DNA from: Balanoglossus misakiensis
Lineage: Eukaryota; Hemichordata
Length of the DNA stretch: 64,000 nucleotides
Reading direction: 5' to 3'
NCBI GenBank assembly: GCA_040954595.2
Contig: CM082597.2
Location: 3,472,001 to 3,536,000 of the forward strand
Each line of letters opens with the position of its first letter. Position 1 is the stretch's first letter. The translations under genes and the position numbers were made by a program. The notes beneath the pieces were generated by a model, which was not told where the DNA came from, searched no databases, and saw nothing but the letters and a program-made list of their open reading frames with translations. Below are positions 1 through 14,100 of this stretch, in pieces.

Positions 1-959
1 CGGATGCATGTTATTGTTTTTGACAAAGGGACAACAGAGTCAAGGACAAAGTGCTCCCGTTTGACGAAAATTATCACGTACACTTCTGACGTCTACAATT
101 TCAACATAAGGAAAAACGCCCTTGAACCCTGTCAACAAAGTATTAAAACAATCCGACAGTTTTTTCTTACATGCATAAAAACATGCATACATGCATCAAC
201 CCAACATCAATATGTCGTCTTTAGCGGAATGTTTATCACAAATGTGTGACATTTTTTACCTCAATAACAACAAGGATATGATTATTTCAAAAAACTGGTG
301 AGCTCTCCCCTACTGTACTGCAACAGTGTTTTCATTTACTGAGAAAACATTTTGCATGTTGTCGCCAAAACTGCAACTAAGATTTTAGAAGCAAAGCAAT
401 TGTCCATTACAGCTGACTTATGTTCCTGCATATGCACCACCACCGTGCATTGGCACAGAGATATATAGAAATATTAGTACCAGGCTTCGAAAATGTTTAC
501 ATATGCAAGAAGATGGCCGCGCATAGCAACGAGTCGGATCCACCTGAATGCCTCCATCGTTACAGAGACGCATGGCTCCAGCTACGCCTGTTGCAACCAT
601 GTCGAGCGATCCCCTTTGGGAACGGCGATCACATCTGCACCGCAATATCTCTTGTTAAAGGACTTCAGAAAGTGTTCAAGAGAACAGGCTGACAAATTGC
701 TGCATTCTTTCCAGTTGATTCACACCGAAAGTGGAATTTCTCCGCTTGGATTGACTTTGTACCATTGGAAACGGTCAAGCATAACATATTGTGCGTGTCT
801 AGATGTACGTTTGACTGCGTGTCCTGAAATGGTCGCATGGTGTAACAAGAAAGCTTGAAATGAGGCGGTGCAGTGTCGCGTAAAAATCGCGAAGAAAAAG
901 TAGTCGACACCACCACTTTTTTATAATACGTCTGTCAAAATGGGGTTTGTTGGCGAGAG

Positions 960-962
<3 letters not shown>

Positions 963-993
<31 letters not shown>

Positions 994-1064
994 ATAGTGA
1001 GCGAGAGAGAGAGAGAAGACAGGGAGATTAAACAGATTCAGAGAGAGAGAGAGGGGGAGGGATG
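963..1064. repeat. (GT)n and (GA)n microsatellites
   Basis: About fourteen GT units (963-990) are followed by two GA-rich runs. Confidence 0.9.
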
Positions 1065-2178
1065 GAGGGGGAAATTACACAGGCCCACAGGCACTAACAC
1101 GCAGACATAAATATAACTCAGACACAGTTACCATGGGCATTTTAGACAAATCAAACAGATGCTTTTGTTTCCAGCAGGATTTCAAAGAACAGATAGCGTC
1201 TAATATTATTTTGTAATTTGTGAAAGAAGAGACAAGCATCACACGAAAGTCATGCACCGAGCGAGGTCTGATTTTGTCCAACCGTGGACGAAATGGAACA
1301 AGACTACACTGCTCAATTAAAAGATCACTGCAAAGCGAGTGTAAAATTATACACCCATTGGATTAACCTCACATGAAATTCAAAGCCCTCGGCGTGTGAT
1401 GTTTACAGAAATCGATGGTCTGCGACAATGCGCGCCATGCGTGTAGTCATGGATCTGCCGCAACGGGTCGAATTGTCCAAAGTAACAAAATAGGGCAGTG
1501 CATTCGAGTAATTTAATTGGGCAAACTTCTCGTTCCATCGTTAATCACCCAGACGCTACCCTGGAGAAGTACTTGCTGAATCTTTAATTGTGAATACATC
1601 GCGGCCGTTCTAGTCCTCATAAGATTCAATTTCCCTATCAGGTACTCGGGATCACCCCTGAATCGTGGTAAAGCAATGCACTGTGGGTAATAGTTGAACC
1701 ATACAGAGCTCAACGGAAAACAATATGTAGAATGCCGTATGCCTTTGGGAAAGGTTGCCAAGTTCCCAAGCCCCAAATTCACACTGACAGATGATACGAA
1801 ACAAAGGACAAGAACATCATCAAATTTCCCTAGGAGCGAGATTAAATGACAAAGTCCTTCCTTGACATTCAGGGATAAAAACTAGTAAGAAGATACGATC
1901 TTTACATTAATTATTGAATATGTACAATCGTAGATTAATGCCGTTTCTATACGTTGAAGATTTTAGAAGCTCTTCTACATATGCATTATTAAAATCCATA
2001 TTATAATTTAATGCGTATAATGCGTGCGCATTGTGCATGATGCATAAAGTCAAGCTAACATCGTTTGTTCACATAGTCTAAAATAATTTGAATTAATGTA
2101 TACCAGTAATATTTGTTAAATTCAGGCGCAAGTGCATGTACGTATCAATACATACTAGAAGATTCATACATACCAGTA

Positions 2179-2181
2179 CAT

Positions 2182-2236
<55 letters not shown>

Positions 2237-2240
2237 TACA
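2179..2240. repeat. (CATA)n/(CA)n microsatellite
   Basis: CATA units flank about fifteen CA units. Confidence 0.9.
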
Positions 2241-5200
2241 TGGTACACACAGTCTAAAATCATTGACATAAAGGACAAGCTCACAAGACTAGATCAATAT
2301 TTCATCATTTTGTTAATGTTACTACATTTTAGTGTCTACATATCCCGCCTAAGAGCTTTACGCCCACATATCTAGGCAGTATTCAGTGGCGCCAAGGGCA
2401 GTCTGTTGGGTTTAGTACAAATTGTAGCCAGGAGATGTATGTATTTCGTGCTTAAAGCAACAGTTCTCTCTTTAGAAATCCAGTCTTTAAAGTCAACAAT
2501 ATACACGGTTGTCTGTATGTAGCTTTGACATTACATTGTCTGAAGAAACTAAATGTTCTGTGTTTTAGTGTGCATGTACTATTTGATATCACAAATATTT
2601 GAAACTTGTATAGTTTAGGTATATATTACCATTTACTGCCATGTCATCTTTTTAATAGACAACCTGTAATAAATCTTTATATATGGTATCATATATTTTA
2701 TCTACATGTGTGTTTTGTATTTCGGTCGTCTGGAATTTATTCCTATTACACTCTCAAACAGATAACGGCTTCATCTAAACTGACAATCACAGCAGCTATA
2801 AGCAAACAGAGCAAAACACTAAAACTATATTTACAGTATTAAGAATCTCTCTGTCATTCGAGCTGATGCCTACGTGATCAATATTCATATACAAAACTAG
2901 AGAGTTTGCTTAGTGTAGAAGGAATATAGCAGAATATGAGAAGAAATGTTTGACATTTCTTGGTCAATTGGCATTCCATTGCACTAATGATTACTGAGTC
3001 CTGAAGGTTTGCTATGCCTCTATTGAAGAAACGCAGTCGACATCAAATAAGAAGACATCACGTTCAGAGCATACCAATGGACATTGTCACACTGAGGTGG
3101 AACTCGTTATTTTCGCACAGAGAAAAAGGGTATTTGCAACACCAGAGAACAGAAGTTTCTTGTCACTTTGGGGCATCCAGAGTGATCTCTAAGCAACGAC
3201 GTAATCAACCGAGGTTATCTGTAATTTGAAAAGCCAGGAAGACCATCCAAGTGTTGCACCATCCCGGGGTGACTTCAATTGACAAGCAATTTTAATCAGC
3301 TATTTAGCACGTAGCGAGTTCTTACCGCCTCGAATCAAAAGGCCCGCACAGGTAACCCCTTTGCTCGAAGAAATTGCAGCCATACAAGTTGTAACAAGAA
3401 AGCTCCAGTGAATGCAAGTCGCAGGCCGTTACCGTAAAAAAAAAACACAAATTGAGTCCTTTCATTCCTGTGCTAGGGACTACTGGAACACACTGATAAC
3501 ATGAACATTTTGATTTAAAAATGTCAGCTGGTGAATTCTTCAGCACAGTCAGAAACCACTATTCATTCGGCTCGCCCACGACATTTTTTTCTGATTGCAA
3601 ATTCAACAAGGGTTCCAGGTGGGTGAAAGCAATCTTTTCTTTTCGCCTATCCAAGAATGTTATTGAAGACACGGCGGCTTATTCATTTCAGAAATAACAA
3701 AAAAAATGCAACATCAAATCCGATATGTAGAAAGATTGCACATGTCGTCGAACTTTTAAGAAATTTTCCTACACAAAGGCGATTATATATGTACATGAAT
3801 ACAGCTTAGATATAAAATTCCATTTCACCATTGAATACAGCATCACCAAGGAAATGTAGAAATCAAGCCTTTGTCATCGATATGTGAAACGCAAATCTCT
3901 AATTTTTTCGAAGGAATCCTCAATTTTCTAAATCAGATACATGTATTAGAGTGATAACAACAAAATTAAACGTGGGAACAGAACAGAATTTGATTCTCCC
4001 CGCTTGATTCTGCATCATTAGCACATGTCGTGATGTAAACCACTGTTTCCACAAGTCATGACAGATTCACTCAGGTGTAAAATTATCGACGTGTTTCCTT
4101 GCGATGACTATTGTTTCCCTGGAAACCGCTTTATCCTTGACACATGTGAGCGCCCCGCGTGATGCATATACAGTTTGCAATTTATCGCAAAAGCTGCATT
4201 ATTTCAGTCCCTTTCTGAATGCCTTCAGTTCTGTAATAGTTTTGGATTTTTTGCTGCTCATTACACTGATAATTTTACTTTTTACAGGCCTACATGGTTC
4301 ATCACATTTTAGTTTACTATTAATTTTGATTGTGTGTGTGTGTTTTCATAAAAAATCACTCCTTTATATTTTCTCCAGAGAATTAACACAGAGGCGGCCA
4401 TTTTGAATTTCAAATTTGAGACAATTTCGCTCTCATTTAAATTTTGGCACACTGATATTAAATTATACTCTCAATTGTAAGAGACAATAATCTAAAATTT
4501 TCTTGAGAAAAATAGGAGAAAAAGTTTAGGACTTGGAATTTCAAGGCACATACAAACAAGTGTGGGTGTCTTGTTGTTGCCAATGTTCTTCTGTACCATC
4601 TGTCGTTCTCAATATCAATTTCACATTTGTGTAAAGACTATGATTAAAGCGGACAAATGAATTCAAGTTCTTGTTTGACCTGCACTTATCAACCACATCA
4701 AGTGCTTAATGGACAAATCAGCTAAATACTGCAATTTCACCATGGTTAAGACAGTCAAAGAAGAATGTGCAGTTGACATGTATAAAACAATATTGAAACA
4801 AGATAGCCACAGAATTGTAAACAGGTGTGTGTCCATAGACCGTGAGAAAAGGTGCTCACGATTTAGCAAAGTGATTTACATTAACGATTGGTTGGTCTTA
4901 ACACTTGCATTCATGCAAACCCATGAAACTAACTCAAAACTATCGACACTACAATTTAATAACATGGTGACCAATGACCAAGACATGGTATGTTTGTTCT
5001 GGCGCCTTGTCAGACATTATATGAGGAAATAAAGAGATTAACTATCATAGTTGCACGTATCCTAGAGAAAACTATGCGACCTAGTACAGTTAATTTTATT
5101 AGTGGAGAACTAAGGAAGCAACCAGACAAACAGCACCCTAGCTAGCAATTAGGGTTAGGAAGACCCAGTTATGATTTATTGCAAACAGATGAATTATATT

Positions 5201-5550
5201 TTATAGCCCATGCACATTATCGAATATTTGCATCTTAGTTTGGGTCGTGAAAATTGCTTTGGAGATATACACAGTGCATCATTATGATCGAACTAGAAAC
5301 ACAATCAACGCTCTTATGATCACACACTGGAACTACATGGGAGTATTTCAACAAACACAAAAGTCTACTTCAATGCTTATAGTTTATTCCCTATTTTAAC
5401 GAAAAATTTAATTAACTGTCAACAGTGTCTATCATGCATGCCTTAACAAGCCCAGAGAACGACACATAATCTGATTAAAATGCAATGTGTTTTATCGACA
5501 TTACATGACGTCACATTATAATTGCACGATACATAGATACCGCACAAATG

Positions 5551-5631
5551 TACATACATACCGGGTACATACATACATACCGGGTACATACATACATACA
5601 TACATACATACATACATACATACATACATAC
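5551..5631. repeat. (CATA)n microsatellite
   Basis: A CATA tract with two CCGGGTA interruptions. Confidence 0.9.
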
Positions 5632-6619
5632 AAAATTACAAGTAATCTAATGTGACAAACTCGACCTGCTGATAACAAGTTAACTGACATGGAACTATTA
5701 ATAACTAGGACATTGAACTTGTATTACTGCCCCTGTGCACTGATTACTGAGTACAAAACAGCTCCTCTGGTGTTAATTAAATTTTCCCAATGCGCGTCTC
5801 GCACATCTTACAGCTCTCTGAGAATGTATTAGTTCAAGCAAACGCAGCCACGGCGCCGTCGTCTTCAATTAATCGTCTGTTTTCCCTAACCGGGTTCGCC
5901 TGCCTACCAATGACGTATGTGTGTACGTGCGCGTTACCTGGAGGCGCATTCAGAATTTCTTTCTCCGAAACACTGATCATTGACCAAATTTGAATTGCGG
6001 CGATCCTATCGTCCTATTCTATTTTGTTGTAGTCATTGTGTTTTTGTTATTTCCCTTTTCTCCAGGAATACATTGCACTGTGGCTCAACTCTAAATCATA
6101 CAAGAGACAGCCATGCTAGCTTCTATAGTGGTACAAATTAAATGCATATATGACAATCCCCCTCTAAGCCAGACCATTGTAATGTTTGTCATTTCAGATG
6201 AGAATGGCTGAATATTTTTAGAATTTTATTGCTCATGAAGATTAGTATTGAAGGTGGGGATATGCATCTCCGCACGTTGTCAGATAATGATGCAACTTGA
6301 CCCGCCCAATTTGTTGTGCTCGGCAGTAATTGAAAGAACGGTCCATCAATCGCGCAGTCTCTTGCAAGACGTGGTATATCAAATGACGAATGAAAGTCTG
6401 ACATTCAGGAGAGCATTACATTACCTTGTGTCTATGGAGTCTGTTCTAAGAAGATGTGTGTAGCACTATGTTTTTATAGATGAACCCCCTCTCCCTCTGT
6501 GCCTTAGTTGGTAAATTCCATATTCTCACAACCACAGAGAGTGGATTTGCATTATTTATACACACACAGTAGTATGGGCTTCACCATGGAAACTATAGTG
6601 CTCAATGTCCAGTAACAGA

Positions 6620-6744
6620 GCATATATTATATACAAGGATAAGCAAGTTAGAAAGTGAAACTTTCTCGCTAGTGTAGCCTGAAATCTGAGTAATGAGAAA
6701 GTTTCACTTTCTGACTTGCTTATACTTGTGTATATATATTATGC
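6620..6744. mobile_element. Foldback/MITE-like inverted repeat
   Basis: Arms of about 48 bases (6620-6667 and 6695-6744) are near-perfect reverse complements around a 27-base loop. The arm contains GAAAGTGAAACTTTC. There is no coding capacity. It could be a MITE or a transcribed hairpin. Confidence 0.6.
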
Positions 6745-7920
6745 TTTTCTATATTAGGCTACTTCACAACGACCTACTCATAATTACCTTTAATAGCGCG
6801 AAAATACAAGACCAGAGTCTTGTTGACAAATTACCCTAACATAAATTTTCCAGGGGCCCTTGATTTTACAAATTTAAGAGTTAAGTGAACGTCCCTGTGC
6901 TGTAATAAAGATTTCTTTGCCATCAATAACGTGTGTTATATCAACACTGAGCTGAAAGCCGACTGTTTTTGCTATCATGAAATTTGCATTGTAGTGTTTG
7001 AGACGGCATGGGGAGTAGTGTGAACTGTAACTGCACCTCTGGGGAGAAATGTGAGAAGAGAGACGCAGTACGTTTACAGAAGTGTATCAATACACACAGC
7101 ATGTTTTGTAAACCCCCTGTGCTGTGCAGTGAATGTTTATCAGTGCCCAAGTAGAAAGGAATATTCCACTGATTGATTGATGAACAGGTAATATCATGCA
7201 AGATCGACTGAACGACTTTTATATTTTACTGCTGGTCAGAATAAAGGTAAAAATGATTAGATATTAACATTTAAATCGGTGTACTTTCTTTTGTCGTGCG
7301 CCAATATTATTTTATTGCTCTGCTCTTGCAAGTATGATGAACCGTGTAAATGTCTGACATGAAATATGTCTTTCCACCTGTACACAGCTGCTGTTAGTGA
7401 GACTGTTTCTTGACTGATATATTTCTCTGTTACTGGTAAAATATATAGCACACGCAATTTTGCTAACCGTGTACGTCACACGCCTAGCAGTCAGTGTGAG
7501 ATGCTGAAAATATTTCTGCGGAGGTAAACTGAATTTAAAGTAAAATGCCGGAAGATGATCTGGAAAAGCGAGTTTTGGTACTTTATCTTTGAATTAGGAA
7601 AGTGGCTATTCGTGTTCAGAAGTGCTAATACATCAAATTGACAGGTAAGGGTGGGCAGTGATGTCGTAAGAATATTTCCCAAGCCTAGAAGGCAAGGGAG
7701 TTGAATTCAATTGAACGCAATAATCGCGTGTGCTGTATATCACGGATCAAAATATGTCACCATTCACAGCGCATGTACCTAACAGATGAAAGCGCGAATT
7801 TTTGCTCCGCATCACTGTAGTCATGGTAACCTTATGATAACTTGTAGTTGGCAAAGCAAGTATGATGTACAAAGTAAGATTATCCGGCACTGCAAGGCGG
7901 CGCGACGTGACTTATCAGAT

Positions 7921-7964
7921 AATATGCATGCATGCATATAATATGCATGCATGCATATTACATA
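7921..7964. repeat. Two copies of an ATGCATGCAT palindrome
   Basis: ATATGCATGCATGCATAT occurs twice in direct succession, each copy perfectly palindromic. It abuts the inverted repeat at 7975. Confidence 0.7.
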
Positions 7965-7974
7965 CATGGGTCAT

Positions 7975-8147
7975 CTCTGTATGTATCTATTTAGGTCTGA
8001 TGTATGTATGTATGTATGTATGTATGTATGTATACATGTATGTATGTATGTATACATGTATGTATGTATGCAGGTATGAATGTATGTATGTATGTATGTA
8101 TGTATGTATACATACATACATCAAACCTAAATAGCTACATACAAAGA
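7975..8147. repeat. Inverted repeat enclosing a (TATG)n tract
   Basis: The left arm includes CTATTTAGGTCTGATGTATG and the right arm CATACATCAAACCTAAATAG, each about 36 bases, with roughly 100 bases of TATG-type repeat between them. The whole can fold into one hairpin. Confidence 0.65.
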
Positions 8148-11100
8148 CCCAAACAAGCATAATATGTTTCAATGCCTTCTATCAAAATATAGTAAAAACA
8201 AAGGTTAATACTCTCTCACATCAATATTGTTGAAAGGAGGAAAGGTTAAAACATGTCTCATTATTAAAACAACTATCTATCTTCCAGTGTGGAAAACATA
8301 TGGGACCAAATGACAAAATAAACATTTACAGAACAGCGGGAGCAAAGTGATATGCTAATGTTATTTTTTTAGTTTCGCTCACAACAAAGTACATGTGTGA
8401 AGAAAAATTAGTTACGTGCAACACTGCTGAAAATATTTCGCGCCTGTCGGTCCGAAAGGGTTAATATACTAGCACGATATTTTTTCAAGTGGAAGATTGA
8501 ATGTAATCTGTGAAATCCGACGAACTGTACTCTACAGGATATGCAAATAATTAAGGCAATCAAGGCGTTTGGTTGCTTCAAGGACTCTACACGTTCACAG
8601 GGCATACGATACTGCGTCGCGTGATACGCGGAACAGATAAACCATGCACGCCATTCCCAAGGAGGGATTAAATGAATTGTTTTCAGCTCGCTAGGGACAT
8701 ACCCTGCTTGCAAACCATGAAAGCTGATCACACATGCGCATTCCCACATATCTCCCTGCTCAGTGTGTGAGTCCTTTTCAAGAGTACTAATAGTGTAGGA
8801 AACATCATTCAGGGATCTGCTTCTTGTATATTGATATTTTTGTGTTTTTATGGATGGGATAATAGAAGCATTTCCGATAAAAGAATGAGAAAATGCAATA
8901 TGCAAGGAAAGACGTTCAAGTTTTGAAATGAGCTGCGTACGTGAAGGAACAGAGTCCAAAACAACTCCTTTTGAATGTTCCCTGTCTTAATTGCCCCAGT
9001 GCCTCTGGGAAGTTTTAGTTCCGGGTCTATGTTTGCATGCAAACATTTCCGGTGTCTAAATGAAAGAACATCACAGAAAGAAAAATAAATGGGAATTTCA
9101 ATAGATAGACCCCCAACGGGAGAGTGGAGGACCATGAGCGAAGCTGAGGGAAAGTGGTTCGCCGTGTTACATCGCTGTCATTGATGACAGCGCTTTTGCT
9201 CGTTTCTGCCGTCGATATTGCGTTTCACAAAAGAGACGACGGAAACGCTGCACCTCTTAAACTCCCAGTGCTAAAACCGGGAATCTGTGCGGAATAATAA
9301 TGGTGTGACTCTCTAAAATCTTCACTTGGCTGGCTAGTCGTGCACTGCACTGAGAGGTATTCAAGTATCTGTGTTACTAATATTTTGAGTTGGGCGACGC
9401 GGGAAGTCTGCCCGCGAGCGGAAGCATAACACTGGCTAAACTATGGGAGATACTATACTATCTAGCGCTGAAATTGGGAATGACACACATTCTATATTGG
9501 GATGCAAAATGTAATATTCTCTAAAGCGTCAAGACTTCTTTCCATTTACAACTAGCAACACAGTTTCGTCTTTTTATAGCTGTTTAAAAACTAAGCAGAG
9601 CCTCGCACTTCAGAGGTGACATTTTTAAATACATCGCGTCCAGTATACATTGAACATGGTATGTTTGTGAGATTCGCAACGGGTGGATTGCCGCCAGTTC
9701 AAAATAACACTCTTTCAAGGTTGGACCAATTTAATATGATGAACATGTGGTGTGCTGTTCAATAAATATGGGATTATAAAGTCGATATTTTGATAATACG
9801 TGCACAATAGTCATTGGTGAAGGCCGTTAGTGTATTTAGTGTCCTTTCCTGATGTCTGTTTTTAAAGTAACAGTGTAAAAATCTAACGACCTAAACTATG
9901 TTATTGAAGAGTAGCCATTACTCTCTGCGTTTACATTTTTTGGTTGGGATTACTTTTTATCACATCTCCAGTTTACTTTGATATAACATGTATTGGTTAG
10001 CATTGTCTGCCTGAAGGGTGTCGTGTTTACAAACAGTTAAGTTGCACATGTGCAGTTCACACGACACTCTCCCTTTAATGTCCAGATGACGAGATGCGAT
10101 TATTTCTGTTGTAAACCCGGTGGACGCAGTGAAGGTTAAAACGAGTGCAGTGTCAGACACTGACCTTGAACCTGTGTCTGCCGCGTTCAACCCAGGTTAA
10201 GTGGTGTGCACTTATGACAGTTGGTGGAAGCCAAACAACGGAAATTATTTCGCGCGTCAGGCAAGATTAAAGACAACGCCTGAGAATATCAAATTCTGAC
10301 TTTAAGCAGGGACACAGTTACAAAGAAAGCAACAGCTGAGCGTGGAGCTGAAGATTAATCAATCCGACGGCGAATACATCTAGGACCTCGCACAGCACAG
10401 TTTAACGTGCTACAATGATCACTTTTATTTTTAACAAAGATCAGAGCTTCGTAATAAAGGACAGAGGAGTTGTTCCCTCCTGGATGAAGAAACAAGAGAC
10501 TTACAGACGGGCAACACGTTCTGTATATTCAGTTCAAACCATTTACACTCAATGGTTTGTATTTCAAGAGAGGAGATAACGAACACCTCACCCCGAGGAA
10601 GCAATTCGCCAACGCCGACAGTAATCAGTCCAATTTTTAAACGAGCACTTGATATTTCCTTTGTCAGGATGCAGATACTGTTTCAAAAAGGTGCGATGAG
10701 CTCGCCCTCAAGTGGATTAAAAAGTTAGATGACGGGGAACATAAGACCCCAAGGCCTACTTATTCAGAATTAGTATTCCCCAGTACTAAGAATTCCCCTG
10801 GTGAAAAAGGGAACGAGAGAAGCCCTTCATCATTATGCACGAAGCCCAGTAACATTAACCGCCAGGGACAACGTGCCAATGTAAGGTCCATGAACGGATA
10901 CAGCGATGTGCTTCCTTTCCTACACGCTCCCAGTCCTATAGCAGGCTACTATTGAATGTGTTTCCAGCACCTGTGTTGGGACTTATTTATATTGCGCCAA
11001 TATACCTGTTGTTGGCGACCTTAATGATCTCATTACTGCAAAGGAGCTACAGTAGCCCGACTTGCTGTCAGTCAGACTTCCTGTGACCAGTTGCCTACAC

Positions 11101-14100
11101 TCTCTGCTACACAAAATCCTCACGGACCGAAACTAATATTCTCGATATTTATTAAAAGCAGCAAAACGACTACAAGCTATGGGGTCTTTTTGCTTCCCAC
11201 TTGGTAGGAAACACTTACTAGCGTGATGGCTAACCTGGGCTTTTCTGTCGGTGACGCGAAGGGCAACATATCATCGGCAATCTCTGATATCAGAGCTACT
11301 ATTCGGTAGCTAGTCTTTTATGGTCTGCTTATGTGGTTATAAATTTCGCGGCAAAAGCTTTTTATATCAAAGGAAGATACGTTATTGTTAGAACGGTGAC
11401 GTTTTGACGGTCGACATATTTGCAGAATGCTCCTAATAGTGGTATTCATATTATCCCGTGGATATCTGACGAAACTCTCAAACTACCGTAGCGGCTGCAT
11501 TACCCGAACAATGAGCTCTGGGCGATCAAACGAAACGACAATGGAACCGCTGTCTTTTGGAAAGACCCACTGTACCGAAGTCTTTCTGTTATGGAGACAC
11601 GTCCTCGTACTGTTCGTCTGTGAACTCTGGCCCGTCACGTTGGCGGCATGGTTTAAGCGCATTTTTTGTTACAAACTTCAAGAGAGCCAAGATTATCTTT
11701 ATCGGTCGCTAAAGTGCGGAAAGTACAACGCAGAAACCGAAAACGATATATATTCCTGTGTTTTAAAAGTTTAATTTGCGTTGTAATACGCCTGTGTAAC
11801 TGATACACTGCAAGAAACGTTCACATCAGAACCTGTTGCCCTACGAAATCATCTGATATCTGAGAGATTGCAGATGGTGCAAGTGATCCCTCGTGGATCA
11901 TGAACGGAAAAATGTAATTTACGAATTTCCCGTTAAGGAACAAAGACGACAGCTAAAACGCGAGAAGAGTGTGAGATATTCTTTGAATGCAATAAAAAAA
12001 CGAGATATCTGAATGCAAAACACTGCCGGACAATTTTAACGATCGATATGATTGATACGATTTCGCTATATATATCTCCAGTTCAGAAAAGGACAGGAGC
12101 CCCGCGTACATTTGTGGGTACAAGGTTTCTTCAATACATTTAAACAATTGAAACAGCATGAGTTATTTCAGCATGCTGTTATAGTTGGTGGTATGTCATA
12201 ACGACCATTCTCTCCTCCGCTGGAACTAGATTTAGTTCTCTCCAGACCCACAAAATATAGAGAATAAAACACTTGACTGTTTTAGCCACACAAATAAAAC
12301 ATTGCAAAATTTGGACACGAGGACAGGTTACGGGCCTGATCCACTCATAACTGCCATTTTTAAGCTTTGCAAGACAAACGATATCAGATTTACGAACACC
12401 CCGAGCTGCCAACATATGTTTGCGTATTTCATTAAATGGATGTAATTTAACACACACTGTAAGTTGACATGACGACAGGGCTCCCGACCGAACTGGAGAT
12501 TATGTTTCTTGGGGCATTGGTCATTTGGCGTCCCGCAGCCACGAGCATCAGAATAATGCTTGGAGTGGGAATGATGTGGTACGTGTATAGCATCCTTACA
12601 AGTTAGTGTCGTGTTAAGTTTGCAATGCATGTGAGTCATCCAACCCCATGCAGAATTCTCTCTCTAATTTTAATGACTTCTTTTCGCCAAACTGTCAAAC
12701 TGGCATAAGCACCATTACATTTTCTCATTTGGACTGGTCTGTTCGTTCTATTTTCGTCGCACATCATTGTCACCTGCTATTACTAGCCAACTTCATATCA
12801 CGATGTCTGTTCCATTTTGTATCGATTTCAGTACATCCTCTGTCATTAGTTTTCTAAATGCTCATTCATCTGCTTCGATCGCTTTTAATTCATTCTGGCT
12901 TTTATCTCAATTTCATTTTGTCCAGTTTTCAAGTTCGATATTCGACCGATTACAATTCTGTACTTGTAGTTTAAACTGTTTCCAAGGAGAAGGCGACCGC
13001 TATGTGTACAACGTGAAAATTACTTCCGGTGAATGGAATTCGTTTTTTTTATAAGGAGTCCCGCAAGTTTGCTACTTGACGAACTAAACACTCTTTTTCT
13101 CTCTCACGAGCGTGCGACATTACTACAATCATATAAGCCATATTGTCTGATAGAGTAAAATGATGGAATTTGGATTCTCAAGGGCCTCCGCGCTAGTCAC
13201 GAACATGCTTGCGTTTTATTCCCCGCGGCAAGATTGTCCAGTAATTTTCTTCTGCAGTGCAAGAAATCGATGTGTCTTACGGGGGAATGCCAGAGCAAAT
13301 GTTACATTAGACATACGCCAATGAGCACTCCATGTGGGCATGTGACTGTGTGCGTGTACCAACAGAATCATGTAAAGGGCAATGGTTCCCTGGGCGTAGA
13401 CTTTTGTTTTCGGACAATCAACGACATATGGATCTCTAAAACCAACTCACTTCTATCCAGAAAATCCACCCTACATTCAGAGGAAAGTATATCTTTCAAT
13501 AAATTAATGGATTTCAGTTGTGAATGACACCAGGGTGTTTCAGCAATACACGGATCAGAGGCAATGCGCTGACACTGCGCAGACAATTTCTACATTAATG
13601 CTGTACTCAAACCCGAAATTACAGGCGATGTATTATCCTTCTTGATTTCAAACCTGCACATACCTTCCTGTTCCTTCTCAACAACATTGCCCTATTTGAG
13701 CGCCAGGTAACGTCTTTAAGAAAGAGCCACGCCCGAAACCATCTATACATCTTTACCGGCGCCTCAGTCGGGCAATCCGCCCACACTATGCAATTGACGA
13801 CCTAGATACAGACCAGCATAGACTTAGTAATGTTGGTGTAGAACCCCGTGTACAACAAATGTGACTGTATGTTCCTTCAGATGTGTAATTAGCGCTGCGG
13901 GCAATGCGGTAACACTGTTATCCGGTAAGCGCCTTTGGATTATTTTGAACTCGACGGCCAATGTTCGATAGGCTGTTTAATCCGAAGGCAGAGAGGAACA
14001 AAAATGGGATAAATTAAGAATTGATTCAAAACATATCAGGTTTGTTTGCTTGTGAATGAAATCAATTTTCTCTGGTCTTGTTAGGTTATTTCTTTTTACC

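Larger units (their letters stand above)
1..5550. other. Noncoding stretch, left end
   Basis: No exon recognised on either strand; frames are short with no known motif. It holds two microsatellites and an RFX-like GTTTCCCTGGAAAC at 4113-4126. Confidence 0.6.

Noticed and set aside
2179-2240. CRISPR-like spaced repeats
   Set aside because: The regular repeats here are simple-sequence tracts without unique spacers, in an animal genome.
4709-5032. 107-residue open frame on the plus strand
   Set aside because: Composition is unremarkable with no motif or flanking exon; it is expected by chance in AT-rich DNA of this length.
5443-5625. Open frames of alternating Met-Tyr-Val-Cys at microsatellites (also near 8000, 16250, 49450, 56700)
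   Set aside because: They are translations of CATA/TATG simple repeats with no coding signal.
8408-8959. 183-codon open frame on the minus strand, longest in the left 43 kb
   Set aside because: It opens on TTG with no nearby ATG, has no recognisable motif, codon pattern or splice context, and matches no family I know.
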